This document shows, one piece after another, positions 17,877 through 26,377 of a stretch of DNA of 64,000 nt. The notes beneath the pieces are model-generated. The model was given only the letters and a program-made list of their open reading frames with translations, did no database searches and was not told where the DNA came from. A program made the translations under genes and the position numbers. Numbering within the stretch: position 1 is the stretch's first letter; every line of letters starts with the position of its first letter. Source of the DNA: Microbacterium sp. LWH11-1.2 (GTDB lineage: Bacteria; Actinomycetota; Actinomycetes; Actinomycetales; Microbacteriaceae); assembly GCF_038397745.1 (NCBI RefSeq), contig NZ_CP151636.1, positions 1,240,001-1,304,000 on the forward strand. The letters run 5' to 3'.

Positions 17877-19162
17877 GCGGCGACCTGGAGATCGATCACG
17901 GAGGTGCGATCGCCGTCGACACCGAGGCGATGCGCGATGTGGGCAGGCGCATGACGTCGCTGGCATCCCATCTCGAGGAGGCGCGGGACGCGGTCATGCG
18001 GGCTCGCGGGATCATCGTCGGCGCACCGGGCTTCGCCGAGCAGGTCGACGTCGGCGCGCTGGAGGCGAGCCGCGATCGCATCGGCGCCCTGCGATCCGAG
18101 GTGGACGAGGCCAGCATCGGCACGCTGCTGATGGCGGATGCATTCGAGATCGTCGAACTGCGCGCCGAGGCCGAGGCGCTGGCGCACACCGACGCCGCTG
18201 CCGCTGCCGCGCTCGAGGCCCGGATCGATCGGATGGTGGCCGCCGACGCGCGCATCGGCGCGATGGCGGACCAGCTCGTCGCCCAGTGGGAGAACGAGCG
18301 GTTCGAGGGGCTCGACACGCAGTGGGACATGGGTGAGCTCCTCCCGCCGTTCTTCACGATCGGCGCGTTCATCGGCACGACCGCGCGGCTCGGCCATGTG
18401 CTGCCGGGCATGACGCTCAAGGGCGATGTCGAGCCGGTGTCCGTCACCACCGTGAAGTCCTCCACGCCGGATGCGCCTCCGGCGACCCTTCGCGGGGCCT
18501 TCGAGAGGATGCCGAAGGACGCGAGTGCGCAGGTGGCCGTCGAGAAGCTCCGGTTCGACGACGGGTCGACGAAGTACATGGTGTATCTCAAGGGCACGCA
18601 GAACTTCGTGCCCTGGCAGGCCGGCGGGCCCGAACCCTGGGACATGAAGTCGAACGCCGAGCTGTACACGGGTGAGAAGTCGGCGTCCTACCAGGCGGTG
18701 ATCGACGCGCTCCATGCCGCGGGCGCGGAATCCGGCGACACCATCGGCGTCGTCGCCCACTCTCAGGCGGGAATGATCGCGGTGCACATGGCGATGGAGA
18801 GCTCTTTCGATGTCGAGTTCGTCGCGACCGCGGGCAGCCCGACGGTCGGCACCTTCCGCGACGACCAGCTGGCCGTGCAGATCCTGCACACCGACGACGT
18901 CGTAGGCAGCATGTCCGGCGGAGGATCGCCCGCGGGCAGCGGATCGCCCGACAGCTTCATCGCGACCCGGGTGGCCGATCCGAATCCCGGGATCCAGGAT
19001 CTGGCGCTCGCGCCGCACAGGTTCGAGCCCTACCTCGAGACCGCGGAGATGATCGACGAATCAGACGACCCGCGGGCTGTCGCACTCGGCGACTACTGGA
19101 CGCGGTTGGGCGAAGCCGTCTCGGTCGAGCGCACCGAGTATCACGCGGAGCGCATCCGGTGA
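17873..19162 (+). CDS. Alpha/beta-hydrolase (lipase-like) with helical N-terminal domain
   Basis: A 429-residue protein. Residues ~1-150 are helical and charged with no signal peptide, resembling WXG/LXG-type targeting or chaperone-binding regions. Residues ~190-400 form a lipase-like alpha/beta hydrolase with nucleophile motif AHSQAG (G-x-S-x-G with the first Gly replaced by Ala), followed by a TAGSP strand. A late His in APHRFEP could complete a triad. It is coupled to the small helical gene upstream. This suggests a lipase sent to the surface or a T7SS-like effector, but no ESX secretion genes are visible. Confidence 0.65.
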   Translation: MSGDLEIDHGGAIAVDTEAMRDVGRRMTSLASHLEEARDAVMRARGIIVGAPGFAEQVDVGALEASRDRIGALRSEVDEASIGTLLMADAFEIVELRAEAEALAHTDAAAAAALEARIDRMVAADARIGAMADQLVAQWENERFEGLDTQWDMGELLPPFFTIGAFIGTTARLGHVLPGMTLKGDVEPVSVTTVKSSTPDAPPATLRGAFERMPKDASAQVAVEKLRFDDGSTKYMVYLKGTQNFVPWQAGGPEPWDMKSNAELYTGEKSASYQAVIDALHAAGAESGDTIGVVAHSQAGMIAVHMAMESSFDVEFVATAGSPTVGTFRDDQLAVQILHTDDVVGSMSGGGSPAGSGSPDSFIATRVADPNPGIQDLALAPHRFEPYLETAEMIDESDDPRAVALGDYWTRLGEAVSVERTEYHAERIR

Positions 19163-19165
19163 GAG

Positions 19166-19288
19166 ATGGCTGATTGCCTGATCGCCGCCGTCGCCATCCG
19201 TCGCGATGTTCCGCTCCTGCAGCGGGATCGCGAGTTCGCGTTCCTCGCGGAGATCAGTCCGTTGCGGTTGCACGCGGTCGGCGGCTGA
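19166..19288 (+). pseudogene. PIN-domain (VapC) toxin C-terminal remnant
   Basis: A 40-residue reading frame one codon after the lipase stop. It contains DCLIAAVAIRR and LLQRDREFAFLAE, matching the last third of VapC-type PIN ribonucleases, including the two C-terminal acidic positions. The first two-thirds of the domain, with the N-terminal Asp, are absent and no antitoxin precedes it. It looks like the debris of a deleted vapBC pair next to the Doc/RHH locus. Confidence 0.6.
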
Positions 19289-19299
19289 CCGAATCCGTC

Positions 19300-19704
19300 T
19301 CAGTCGCGGCGCTGCTTCTTCGTCTGCGGGCGCAGGATGAAGCCGAAGATGCCGTTGATCACCGAGATGATGAGCGCGGCCAGCACGCCCCACCAGAAGT
19401 CGCCGACGGTCAGGCCCCAGCCGAACCCGCTCGTGATCCAGGCCGTGAGCCACAGCAGGAAGCCGTTGATGATGAGCCCGATGAGGCCGAGCGTGAGGAT
19501 GTAGAGCGGGAAGGCGACGATCTTCACGACCGTGCCGATGATGGTGTTCACGATCGCGAAGATCGCGGCGACCGCGAGCAGCGTCAGCACCAGCTGAAGG
19601 GTCTCGCCGGGCGGGAACGCGGTGATCACGACCTGCAGGGCGGGGATCAGAGTGACCACCCAGAGGGCGAAGGCGTTGACGACGACGCGGATGATGAAGC
19701 GCAT
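19300..19704 (-). CDS. Phage holin family 4-like (YvlD) membrane protein
   Basis: A 134-residue protein with four hydrophobic helices and a short basic tail (RPQTKKQRRD). The pattern VVNAFALWVVTLIPALQV followed by NTIIGTVVKIVAFPLYILTLG matches the YvlD family, named phage holin 4 but widespread as chromosomal membrane proteins with no phage context. Some members are controlled by envelope-stress systems. No lysin or other phage gene is near, so a lysis role is unlikely. Confidence 0.8.
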   Translation of the reverse strand: MRFIIRVVVNAFALWVVTLIPALQVVITAFPPGETLQLVLTLLAVAAIFAIVNTIIGTVVKIVAFPLYILTLGLIGLIINGFLLWLTAWITSGFGWGLTVGDFWWGVLAALIISVINGIFGFILRPQTKKQRRD

Positions 19705-19738
19705 AGTGCGTCCAGTGTCGCACGCCCGCCCGCGCTTG

Positions 19739-20125
19739 TCAGGAAGCGGACGTCCCTTGCAGTGGAATGCGATGCGCTCGGATGCGCCGCTCGGATTCAT
19801 CGAGGTCGATCTCTCCGGACGCGACGCCGACGACGAGGTCGAACGCATCGTCGGTCGCGAAGTTGTGCTTCCAGCCGTTGATCCAGAGGAACGCGACGAA
19901 GGTGGTCCACGCCGTGCGCTTGTTCCCGTCGGAAAGGGGACGGTTGCGAGCGAGCGACTCCAACAGCGCAGAAGCCTTTCGGTCGATCGTCCCGTAGGCA
20001 TCGTCGCCGAACAAGGATGCCGCCGGGCGGGCAAGCGCGGACGCGAGAAGCCCGGCGTCGCGCACGTGGAAGCCGAGCCGGTCGACGGTGAGGAGTCCGT
20101 CTTCGAGAGTGAGGTACTCGGTCAT
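19739..20125 (-). CDS. Doc/Fic-family toxin, catalytic His replaced by Arg
   Basis: A 128-residue death-on-curing protein. The core motif reads NRPLSDGNKRTAW at residues 61-73; close relatives normally have NHPLxDGNKR. The catalytic His is Arg62 here (codon CGT, one transition from CAT). Active Doc proteins phosphorylate EF-Tu, and that His is required. The upstream helices (LLASALARPAASLFG) are normal. The start overlaps the antitoxin stop (ATGA). The toxin may be inactive or have changed chemistry. Confidence 0.85.
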   Translation of the reverse strand: MTEYLTLEDGLLTVDRLGFHVRDAGLLASALARPAASLFGDDAYGTIDRKASALLESLARNRPLSDGNKRTAWTTFVAFLWINGWKHNFATDDAFDLVVGVASGEIDLDESERRIRAHRIPLQGTSAS

Positions 20126-20328
20126 GCGTCTTCGAGACGCTCCAGGAGTGCACTGTCATTGGTGAGGACGAAGTCGACCGCCGAGTTCACGAGTGCGGTG
20201 CGCGAGGTGTCGTTCGCGAATCGCGTCGCCGCTTCGATGATCACCGCGTGCTTCGACATGTGCCGGGCGCGGGCGATCGCCTCGAGCTGGGCATCGAGTT
20301 CTTCCGGGAGTCGCACGGTCATAGCCAT
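20122..20328 (-). CDS. Ribbon-helix-helix antitoxin
   Basis: A 68-residue protein with an N-terminal beta strand MTVRLPEELDAQL and helices of an RHH/CopG domain, then a C-terminal region expected to cover the toxin. Its stop overlaps the Doc start by four bases. Two in-frame ATGs lie two codons apart (20328 and 20322). A 6-bp-arm inverted repeat covers the first ATG, consistent with autorepression as in other RHH pairs. Confidence 0.8.
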   Translation of the reverse strand: MAMTVRLPEELDAQLEAIARARHMSKHAVIIEAATRFANDTSRTALVNSAVDFVLTNDSALLERLEDA

Positions 20329-20341
20329 ACCAGAATGGTAT
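20327..20341. promoter_or_regulatory. Inverted repeat, candidate antitoxin operator
   Basis: ATACCA-GAA-TGGTAT overlaps the first antitoxin ATG. Six-base arms with a three-base spacer fit a dimeric ribbon-helix-helix repressor binding its own promoter. Confidence 0.5.
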
Positions 20342-20378
20342 CACTCGCTTTCCCCGGAGCCCGGGGACCCGAGACTTC

Positions 20379-20384
20379 TAGACT
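20379..20384 (+). promoter_or_regulatory. Leaderless -10 box of aminotransferase
   Basis: TAGACT ends six bases before the GTG at 20391. No ribosome-binding site precedes the GTG, so a leaderless transcript is predicted. Confidence 0.6.
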
Positions 20385-20390
20385 GGCGAT

Positions 20391-21458
20391 GTGACCGAGC
20401 CGATCCTGCCCCGCATCCGCCCCGCCATCGCTGCGCTCGCGCCGTATCGGCAGGGCAGGCAGGCGGGTCCCGATGCGTTCAAGCTCTCCAGCAACGAGAA
20501 CCCCTTCGAACCGCTGCCGTCGGTGCTCGACGCTCTCCAGCGCACGACGCCGATCAACCGCTACCCGGATGCGACCGCCGGGCGTCTGCGAGCGCGGCTC
20601 GGAGAGCGCTACGGGGTCGAGGCCGACCAGGTGCACGTCGCGTCCGGCAGCGTGTCGATCCTGCACCAGCTGATCCTCGCGACGGCGTCGGTGGGCGACG
20701 AGGTCATCTACGCGTGGCGCTCCTTCGAGGCGTACCCGAGCCTCCCGCTCGTGGCGGGCGCGACCGGGGTGCAGGTGCCCCTCACGGCCGGCTCCCGGCA
20801 CGACCTCGACGCGATGGCGGATGCCGTGACCCACCGCACCCGCGCGATCATCGTCTGCACGCCCAACAACCCGACCGGGCCGATCGTCACGAGCGCGGAG
20901 TTCGCCGCGTTCGTCGCGCGGGTCCCGGCCGACGTCCTCATCATCCTCGACGAGGCGTACGCCGAGTTCGTGACGGCGTCCGACGCGGTCGACGGCCTCG
21001 CCGAGCGCGTCTTCGAGCAGCACCCGAACGTCGTGGTGCTGCGCACCTTCTCGAAGGCCTACGGGCTCGCGGGACTCCGCGTCGGCTACGCGATCGGACA
21101 CGAGAAGGTGCTGGATGCCGCGCGCACCACCGGCATCCCGCTCTCGGTCACGTCCGCCGCCGAGAACGCTGCGATCGCGAGCCTCGACGCCGAGGGGGAG
21201 CTCCTCGAGCGCGTCGCCGTGATCGTCGAGCGCCGCACCCGCCTGGTGGAGGGCCTCCGCGCGCAGGGCTGGGACGTCCCGGACTCGCAGGCGAACTTCG
21301 TCTGGCTGCCGACGGGGGAGAGCACCGAGGAGGTGGCCGCCGCCTTCATCGAGAACGACCTCGTCGTGCGGCCGTTCCCCGGCGACGGCATCCGCATCTC
21401 CGTGGGCGAAGAGGGCTCCATCGCCCGCGTCCTCGAGGTCGCGGCCGCCGCCCGCTGA
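20391..21458 (+). CDS. HisC-like/aromatic amino acid aminotransferase
   Basis: A 355-residue class I/II PLP aminotransferase of the HisC group. Signatures are LSSNENPF near the N-terminus, CTPNNPTGP, the DEAYAEF strand, and [15 protein letters not shown] with the PLP lysine. HisC converts imidazole-acetol phosphate to histidinol phosphate, while close actinobacterial paralogues (Pat) act on phenylalanine and tyrosine. No other his gene is nearby and a 2-oxoacid dehydrogenase operon follows, so a Pat-like role in amino acid turnover is plausible but unproven. GTG start, leaderless box. Confidence 0.85.
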   Translation: MTEPILPRIRPAIAALAPYRQGRQAGPDAFKLSSNENPFEPLPSVLDALQRTTPINRYPDATAGRLRARLGERYGVEADQVHVASGSVSILHQLILATASVGDEVIYAWRSFEAYPSLPLVAGATGVQVPLTAGSRHDLDAMADAVTHRTRAIIVCTPNNPTGPIVTSAEFAAFVARVPADVLIILDEAYAEFVTASDAVDGLAERVFEQHPNVVVLRTFSKAYGLAGLRVGYAIGHEKVLDAARTTGIPLSVTSAAENAAIASLDAEGELLERVAVIVERRTRLVEGLRAQGWDVPDSQANFVWLPTGESTEEVAAAFIENDLVVRPFPGDGIRISVGEEGSIARVLEVAAAAR

Positions 21459-21551
21459 GCTCGCGTCGCGCGTCGTTCCGCCCCGATTCTCCGGTTTCCC
21501 GGGAGATACGAGGGGGTCCTAGGTATGCGTGACCGGGCATGCCGGCGCGGG

Positions 21552-21557
21552 TACCGT
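21552..21557 (+). promoter_or_regulatory. Leaderless -10 box of the 2-oxoacid dehydrogenase operon
   Basis: TACCGT (TANNNT) ends six bases before the GTG at 21564, the same spacing as at several other genes in this window. Confidence 0.45.
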
Positions 21558-21563
21558 GAGGAT

Positions 21564-22691
21564 GTGACCTCGTCTGAGACTGAACTCGTCCGCGTCCTCG
21601 ATCAGGACGGCCGCTACGCTCCCAGCCCCGCCGCCGAGCAGTATCTGCCGTTGATCGAGGCGATCAGCGATGCAGAGCTCGAGCAGTTCTACCGCGACAT
21701 GGTGGTCATCCGCGCCATCGACACCCAGGCGACCAACCTGCAGCGTCAGGGGCAGCTCGCCCTGTGGCCGCCGAGCCGCGGCCAGGAGGCGGCACAGGTC
21801 GGATCGGGCCGTGCCGCGCGCGCACAGGACACGATCTTCCCGTCGTACCGCGAACACGCGGTGACGCGGATCCGCGGCGTCGACCCGCTCGACATCATCA
21901 AGCTCATGCGCGGTGTCTCGCACGGCGGGTGGGACCCGACGGACCCGAAGAACGGCAACACCCGTCTCTACACGCTGGTACTCGGCTCGCAGGTTCTGCA
22001 CGCGGCCGGCTACGCGATGGGCCTGTCCTTCGACGGACGCAGCGGCACCGGCGATGCCGATCGCGACGAGGCCGTCATCGTCTACTACGGCGACGGCGCC
22101 TCGAGCCAGGGCGATGTCCACGAGGCCATGGTCTTCGCCGCGAGCTACCAGGCCCCCACGGTCTTCTTCCTGCAGAACAACCACTGGGCCATCTCGGTTC
22201 CGGTCACGACGCAGTCGCGCGTGCCGCTGGTGCAGCGCAGCGCCGGCTACGGCATCCCGAGCGTCCGGGTCGACGGCAACGATGTGCTCGCCAGCTATGC
22301 GGTGTCGCGCGTGGCGCTGGACGAGGCCCGCAGCGGCCAGGGGCCGCGCGCGATCGAGGCGGTCACCTATCGCCTCGGCGCGCACACCACGAGCGACGAC
22401 CCGACCAAGTACCGGCACACCGACGAGGAGGACATCTGGGCGCTCCGCGACCCGATCGTGCGCATGCGCACCTTCCTCGAGGGTCGGGGAGCTGCGGCAT
22501 CCGTCTTCGACGATGCGGATGCCGAGGGCGCGGATGCCGCGGAGGATCTGCGTGCCCGGACCGTCGAGCTCGGACCGCCGCCGGTGAGCCGGATGTTCGA
22601 CCACGTCTACAGCGATCCGCATCCGCTGATCGAGGAGCAGAAGGCCTGGCAGGCGAAGTACGAGGCGTCGTTCGAGGGAGGAGCACTGTGA
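21564..22691 (+). CDS. 2-oxoacid dehydrogenase E1 component, alpha subunit
   Basis: A 375-residue thiamine-diphosphate enzyme subunit. The ThDP/Mg motif runs from YGDGASSQGDVHEA to FFLQNN, and YRLGAHTTSDDPTKYR is the typical phosphorylation-loop region. With the beta subunit it decarboxylates branched-chain 2-oxoacids or pyruvate and transfers the acyl group to E2 lipoyl. Actinobacteria usually use AceE for pyruvate, so a branched-chain substrate is more likely. GTG start; the stop overlaps the beta-subunit start (GTGA). Confidence 0.9.
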   Translation: MTSSETELVRVLDQDGRYAPSPAAEQYLPLIEAISDAELEQFYRDMVVIRAIDTQATNLQRQGQLALWPPSRGQEAAQVGSGRAARAQDTIFPSYREHAVTRIRGVDPLDIIKLMRGVSHGGWDPTDPKNGNTRLYTLVLGSQVLHAAGYAMGLSFDGRSGTGDADRDEAVIVYYGDGASSQGDVHEAMVFAASYQAPTVFFLQNNHWAISVPVTTQSRVPLVQRSAGYGIPSVRVDGNDVLASYAVSRVALDEARSGQGPRAIEAVTYRLGAHTTSDDPTKYRHTDEEDIWALRDPIVRMRTFLEGRGAAASVFDDADAEGADAAEDLRARTVELGPPPVSRMFDHVYSDPHPLIEEQKAWQAKYEASFEGGAL

Positions 22692-23668
22692 CTCTCGAGA
22701 CGATGCCCCTGAGCAAGGCCATGAACGCCGGTCTGCGCAAGGCCATGGAGAACGACCCGAAGGTCATCCTGATGGGGGAGGACATCGGCAAGCTCGGCGG
22801 CGTCTTCCGCGTCACCGAGCACCTGCAGCGCGACTTCGGTGAGAAGCGGGTGCTCGACACCCCGCTGGCCGAGTCGGGGATCGTCGGCACGGCGATCGGA
22901 CTCGCGATGACCGGTTTCCGTCCGGTCATCGAGATCCAGTTCGACGGGTTCGTGTTCCCCGCGTTCGACCAGATCACCACGCAGCTGGCGAAGCTGACCA
23001 ACCGGCACGAGGGGAAGCTATCGCTGCCGATCGTGATCCGCATCCCCTACGGCGGGCACATCGGCGCGGTCGAGCACCACCAGGAGAGCCCGGAGGCGTA
23101 CTTCACGCACACCCCGGGGCTGCGGGTGGTCTCGCCGTCGACGCCGAACGACGCCTACTGGATGATCCAGGAGGCGATCGCCTCGAACGATCCCGTGATC
23201 TTCATGGAGCCGAAGAGCCGCTACTGGCCCAAGGGCGAGGTCGAGCTCGACGCCTCTGCCGCCCCGCTGCACGCTTCGCGGGTCGTCCGCACCGGCAGCG
23301 ACGTCACGCTCGTCGGCCACGGCGCCATGGTCACGACGCTGCTCCAGGCCGCGGCGCTCGCCGAAGCCGAGGGCACGAGCTGCGAGGTCGTCGACGTGCG
23401 ATCGCTGTCGCCGGTCGACTACGAGCCGATCCTCGACTCGGTGCGCAAGACCGGTCACATGGTCTACGCGCAGGAGGCGCAGGGCTTCACGAGCCTCGGC
23501 AGCGAGATCGCCGCGACCGTGATGGAGCGCGCGTTCTACGCGCTGGAGGCTCCGGTGCTGCGCGTCTCCGGCTACGACACCCCGTTCCCGCCCGCGAAGC
23601 TCGAGGGCGTGTATCTTCCGGATGCCGACCGCATCCTCGAAGCCGTCGACCGCTCCCTGGCCTACTGA
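22688..23668 (+). CDS. 2-oxoacid dehydrogenase E1 component, beta subunit
   Basis: A 326-residue transketolase-like subunit with [33 protein letters not shown] and [17 protein letters not shown], all typical of E1-beta. It forms an alpha2beta2 heterotetramer with the preceding subunit. The GTG start overlaps the alpha stop. The E2 gene follows after 22 bases. No E3 (lipoamide dehydrogenase) gene is present in the window, so it must come from elsewhere in the genome. Confidence 0.9.
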   Translation: MTLETMPLSKAMNAGLRKAMENDPKVILMGEDIGKLGGVFRVTEHLQRDFGEKRVLDTPLAESGIVGTAIGLAMTGFRPVIEIQFDGFVFPAFDQITTQLAKLTNRHEGKLSLPIVIRIPYGGHIGAVEHHQESPEAYFTHTPGLRVVSPSTPNDAYWMIQEAIASNDPVIFMEPKSRYWPKGEVELDASAAPLHASRVVRTGSDVTLVGHGAMVTTLLQAAALAEAEGTSCEVVDVRSLSPVDYEPILDSVRKTGHMVYAQEAQGFTSLGSEIAATVMERAFYALEAPVLRVSGYDTPFPPAKLEGVYLPDADRILEAVDRSLAY

Positions 23669-23690
23669 CGCTGTTCCGAAAGGCATCCTC

Positions 23691-25037
23691 ATGAGCACGC
23701 AGAACTTCAACCTCCCCGACGTCGGCGAGGGCCTGACCGAGGCCGAGATCGTGTCGTGGAAGGTCGCCCCGGGCGACACCGTCGCGATCAACGACGTGAT
23801 CTGCGAGATCGAGACCGCGAAGTCGCTCGTCGAGCTGCCGTCGCCGCACGCCGGTGTCGTGGGCGAACTGCTCGCGGCCGAGGGGACGACGGTCGAGGTC
23901 GGCTCGCCGATCATCACCTTCACCACGGCGGATGCCGCTGCAGCGCCCGCGGTCGCGGTCGCCCCGGCACCCGAGGAGGGCGGCGGTTCCGTGCTCGTCG
24001 GCTACGGCACCGGGGGAGGAGCGACCTCGCGCCGCAAGCGCCCGGCCGAGCGCGCCGTGCGGTCATCCGTCGGCGTCATCGCGAAGCCCCCGATTCGCAA
24101 GCTCGCCCGCGACCTCGGCGTCGACCTCACCGCGGTCACGCCGACCGGCGCCGACGGCGAGGTCACGCGTGACGACGTCGTGAAGCACGCCTCCCAGGCG
24201 AGCGTGTTCCGCAACATCGAGACGCCCGAGTGGGGCGAGGTGCGCGAGGAGACGGTTCCCGCTCCGCAGAGCGCCCCGGCCGGACTGGCCCGCGGGCTCG
24301 CGCCCGCTGCGGCTCCCGCTGGCACGAGCGACGACGGGCGCACCGAGTCCATCCCGGTCAAGGGCGTGCGCAAGGCGACGTCGTCGGCCATGGTGCAGAG
24401 TGCCTACTCCGCGCCGCACGTGACGGTCTGGAAGGAGATCGACGCGAGCCGCACGATGGAGCTCGTCAAGCGTCTCAAGGCCTCGCCCGACTACGCCGAC
24501 ATCCGCGTCTCGCCGCTGCTGATCATGGCGCGCGCCGTCATCTGGGCGGCCCGCCGCACGCCGATGGTCAACGCGGCGTGGATCGAGACGGATGCCGGGG
24601 CCGAGATCTCCGTGCGTCACTACGTGAACCTGGGCATCGCGGCCGCGACCCCGCGCGGCCTGCTCGTGCCGAACATCAAGGATGCGCAGGACCTCGGCAT
24701 GAAGGACCTCGCCCGGGCGCTCAATCGCCTCACGGTCACGGCCCGCGAGGGCAAGACCTCGCCGGCCGACCAGCAGGGTGGCACGATCACGATCACCAAC
24801 ATCGGCGTGTTCGGGATGGATGCCGGCACCCCGATCATCAACCCCGGCGAGGCCGGGATCGTGGCCATGGGCACGATCAGCCAGAAGCCGTGGGTCGTCG
24901 ACGGAGAGGTGCGTCCCCGCTGGGTGACCACGGTCGCCGGCTCCTTCGACCACCGCGTGATCGACGGCGACGGCATGAGCCGGTTCATCGCCGACGTGGC
25001 ATCCGTGCTCGAGGAGCCGGCGCTGCTCGTCGACTGA
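23691..25037 (+). CDS. Dihydrolipoamide acyltransferase (E2)
   Basis: A 448-residue E2 with one lipoyl domain (residues 1-80; lipoylated Lys44 in [11 protein letters not shown]), an Ala/Pro-rich linker, a peripheral-subunit-binding domain ([15 protein letters not shown], ~125-165) and a catalytic domain (~220-448) with the [11 protein letters not shown] active-site motif. It passes acyl groups from E1 to CoA and forms the core of the complex. It is the last gene of the operon, followed by a large hairpin. Confidence 0.93.
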   Translation: MSTQNFNLPDVGEGLTEAEIVSWKVAPGDTVAINDVICEIETAKSLVELPSPHAGVVGELLAAEGTTVEVGSPIITFTTADAAAAPAVAVAPAPEEGGGSVLVGYGTGGGATSRRKRPAERAVRSSVGVIAKPPIRKLARDLGVDLTAVTPTGADGEVTRDDVVKHASQASVFRNIETPEWGEVREETVPAPQSAPAGLARGLAPAAAPAGTSDDGRTESIPVKGVRKATSSAMVQSAYSAPHVTVWKEIDASRTMELVKRLKASPDYADIRVSPLLIMARAVIWAARRTPMVNAAWIETDAGAEISVRHYVNLGIAAATPRGLLVPNIKDAQDLGMKDLARALNRLTVTAREGKTSPADQQGGTITITNIGVFGMDAGTPIINPGEAGIVAMGTISQKPWVVDGEVRPRWVTTVAGSFDHRVIDGDGMSRFIADVASVLEEPALLVD

Positions 25038-25073
25038 TCCGCGGGCTCTGCGGCGTCGGCATCCGACGCCCGG

Positions 25074-25145
25074 CGAAGGGGATCCCACGATCTGAAGGAG
25101 CGCTGTTCGCGCAGGCTCCTTCGCATCGTGAGATCCCCTTCGTTT
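25074..25145 (+). terminator. Long interrupted hairpin after E2 gene
   Basis: An 11-bp arm (25074-25084 with 25132-25142), a 6-bp arm (25086-25091 with 25125-25130) and an 8-bp arm (25094-25101 with 25115-25122), separated by 1x1 and 2x2 mismatches, around a 13-base loop, then TTT. It is a likely rho-independent terminator and unusually long. Confidence 0.75.
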
Positions 25146-25165
25146 CATGCTTCCGCATTCGCGGG

Positions 25166-25195
25166 TTGACAAAACCCGTCCTCAGGACTCATGAT
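25166..25195 (+). promoter_or_regulatory. Promoter of the ABC transporter operon
   Basis: TTGACA (25166-25171, consensus -35), an 18-base spacer and CATGAT (25190-25195) as -10. This is the clearest -35/-10 pair in the window. Confidence 0.7.
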
Positions 25196-25202
25196 TCATG
25201 GG

Positions 25203-25220
25203 TGCGAGAACGTTCTCGCA
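25203..25220. promoter_or_regulatory. LacI-type operator
   Basis: TGCGAGAACGTTCTCGCA is a perfect 18-bp palindrome with the central CG usual for LacI-family operators. It lies just downstream of the -10 box, over the expected transcription start, where binding would repress. The operon's last gene encodes a LacI-family protein. Confidence 0.75.
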
Positions 25221-25246
25221 GAATCGCAACTCCGAAAGGCTCAAAG

Positions 25247-26323
25247 ATGCGCACCCGAACGACGTTGTCCGCACTAATGCTCACGGCTCTCGCCGCAGCG
25301 ACCCTCAGTGGATGCTCCGCCCCGGCGCCGTCCGACGGCGATGTCTCTGCCGCTCCTACGGACGCGGCGCAGGTGACCGGGCCCCTCAACATCGCCTGCT
25401 CGCAGCAGGAGGATTTCTGCCAGAGCATCACCGCCGCCTTCTCTGAGGCCACTGGAATCGACGCGACCTACGTGCGCCTCGGCTCCGGCGAGGTCCTCGC
25501 TCGGCTGGAGACGACGCCGGGCGAATTCGATATTTGGTCCGGTGGACAAGCCGAGAACCACCTCATCGCCGACGACCGCGGTTTCATCGAGGCCTACGTC
25601 TCACCGAACGCAGAGAAGCTCCCCGCGCAGTACAACGATGCGGACGGGATCTGGTCCGGGTTCTACACGGACTCCGTCGGCTTCTGCTCGAACAAGGCGG
25701 AGTTGAAGAAGCTCGGCGTCGACGCTCCCACATCCTGGGACGACCTTCTGGATCCGGCGCTGAAGGGCGTCGTCTCGATGCCCCACCCGGCGACGGCGGG
25801 CGTCGGCTACATGGCGATGTACACCGTCGAGACGTTGAACGATGGCGACACCGATGAGACGGTCGACTACTTCCAGGAACTCAACGAGAACATCCTGCAG
25901 TACTCGAAGTCCGCGGCCACCGGCACCGAGCTCACTGGCCGCGGGGAGGCGGCAGTCGCGATCTCGCTCGACTCCGACTGTGTGAAGGCCAAGGAGGCCG
26001 GATACTCCGACCTGGTCGTCACCTACCCGAAGGAAGGCACCGGATACGAGGTCGGTGCCGTGTCCGTCCTGAAGGATGCACGGAACGCCGCGGCGGCGCA
26101 GGCCTACATGGACTGGATTCTGACGGTGGACGCGCAGGACCTCTATGCCGACGTGCCCTCCTTCGCGGCACCGACGCTGCCGGACGCCGAACGAGGCGAG
26201 ACGGTTCCGGATCAGGAGAAGGTCGACAAGGTCGACTGGGATCTGCAGGATGCCGCCGACAGCCGCGACGCTCTCGTCGGACTCTTCGAGAGCGACATCG
26301 CGTCGTCCGCAACCGCGCAGTAA
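25247..26323 (+). CDS. ABC transporter substrate-binding lipoprotein (Fbp/AfuA/PhnS-like)
   Basis: A 358-residue lipoprotein with lipobox LSGC (Cys23). Motifs FDIWSGGQ, VGFCSNK and TSWDDLLDPALKG match the iron(III)/hexose-phosphate/2-aminoethylphosphonate binding-protein family. It collects solute outside the membrane for the permease and ATPase encoded next. Ribosome site GAAAGG precedes the ATG. Four cysteines beyond the lipobox are present. The exact ligand cannot be read; the LacI regulator and 2H phosphoesterase in the operon point to a phosphorylated organic compound more than to iron. Confidence 0.85.
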   Translation: MRTRTTLSALMLTALAAATLSGCSAPAPSDGDVSAAPTDAAQVTGPLNIACSQQEDFCQSITAAFSEATGIDATYVRLGSGEVLARLETTPGEFDIWSGGQAENHLIADDRGFIEAYVSPNAEKLPAQYNDADGIWSGFYTDSVGFCSNKAELKKLGVDAPTSWDDLLDPALKGVVSMPHPATAGVGYMAMYTVETLNDGDTDETVDYFQELNENILQYSKSAATGTELTGRGEAAVAISLDSDCVKAKEAGYSDLVVTYPKEGTGYEVGAVSVLKDARNAAAAQAYMDWILTVDAQDLYADVPSFAAPTLPDAERGETVPDQEKVDKVDWDLQDAADSRDALVGLFESDIASSATAQ

Positions 26324-26377
26324 TCCACGGGCGAATGCCGGAGCGATCTGCGTCCGCCCCCACTCACGGGACTCACC

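Noticed and set aside
19300..19704. A holin-like gene as evidence of a prophage
   Set aside because: YvlD-type holin-4 proteins are common chromosomal membrane proteins, and no lysin, portal, capsid or integrase gene is near.
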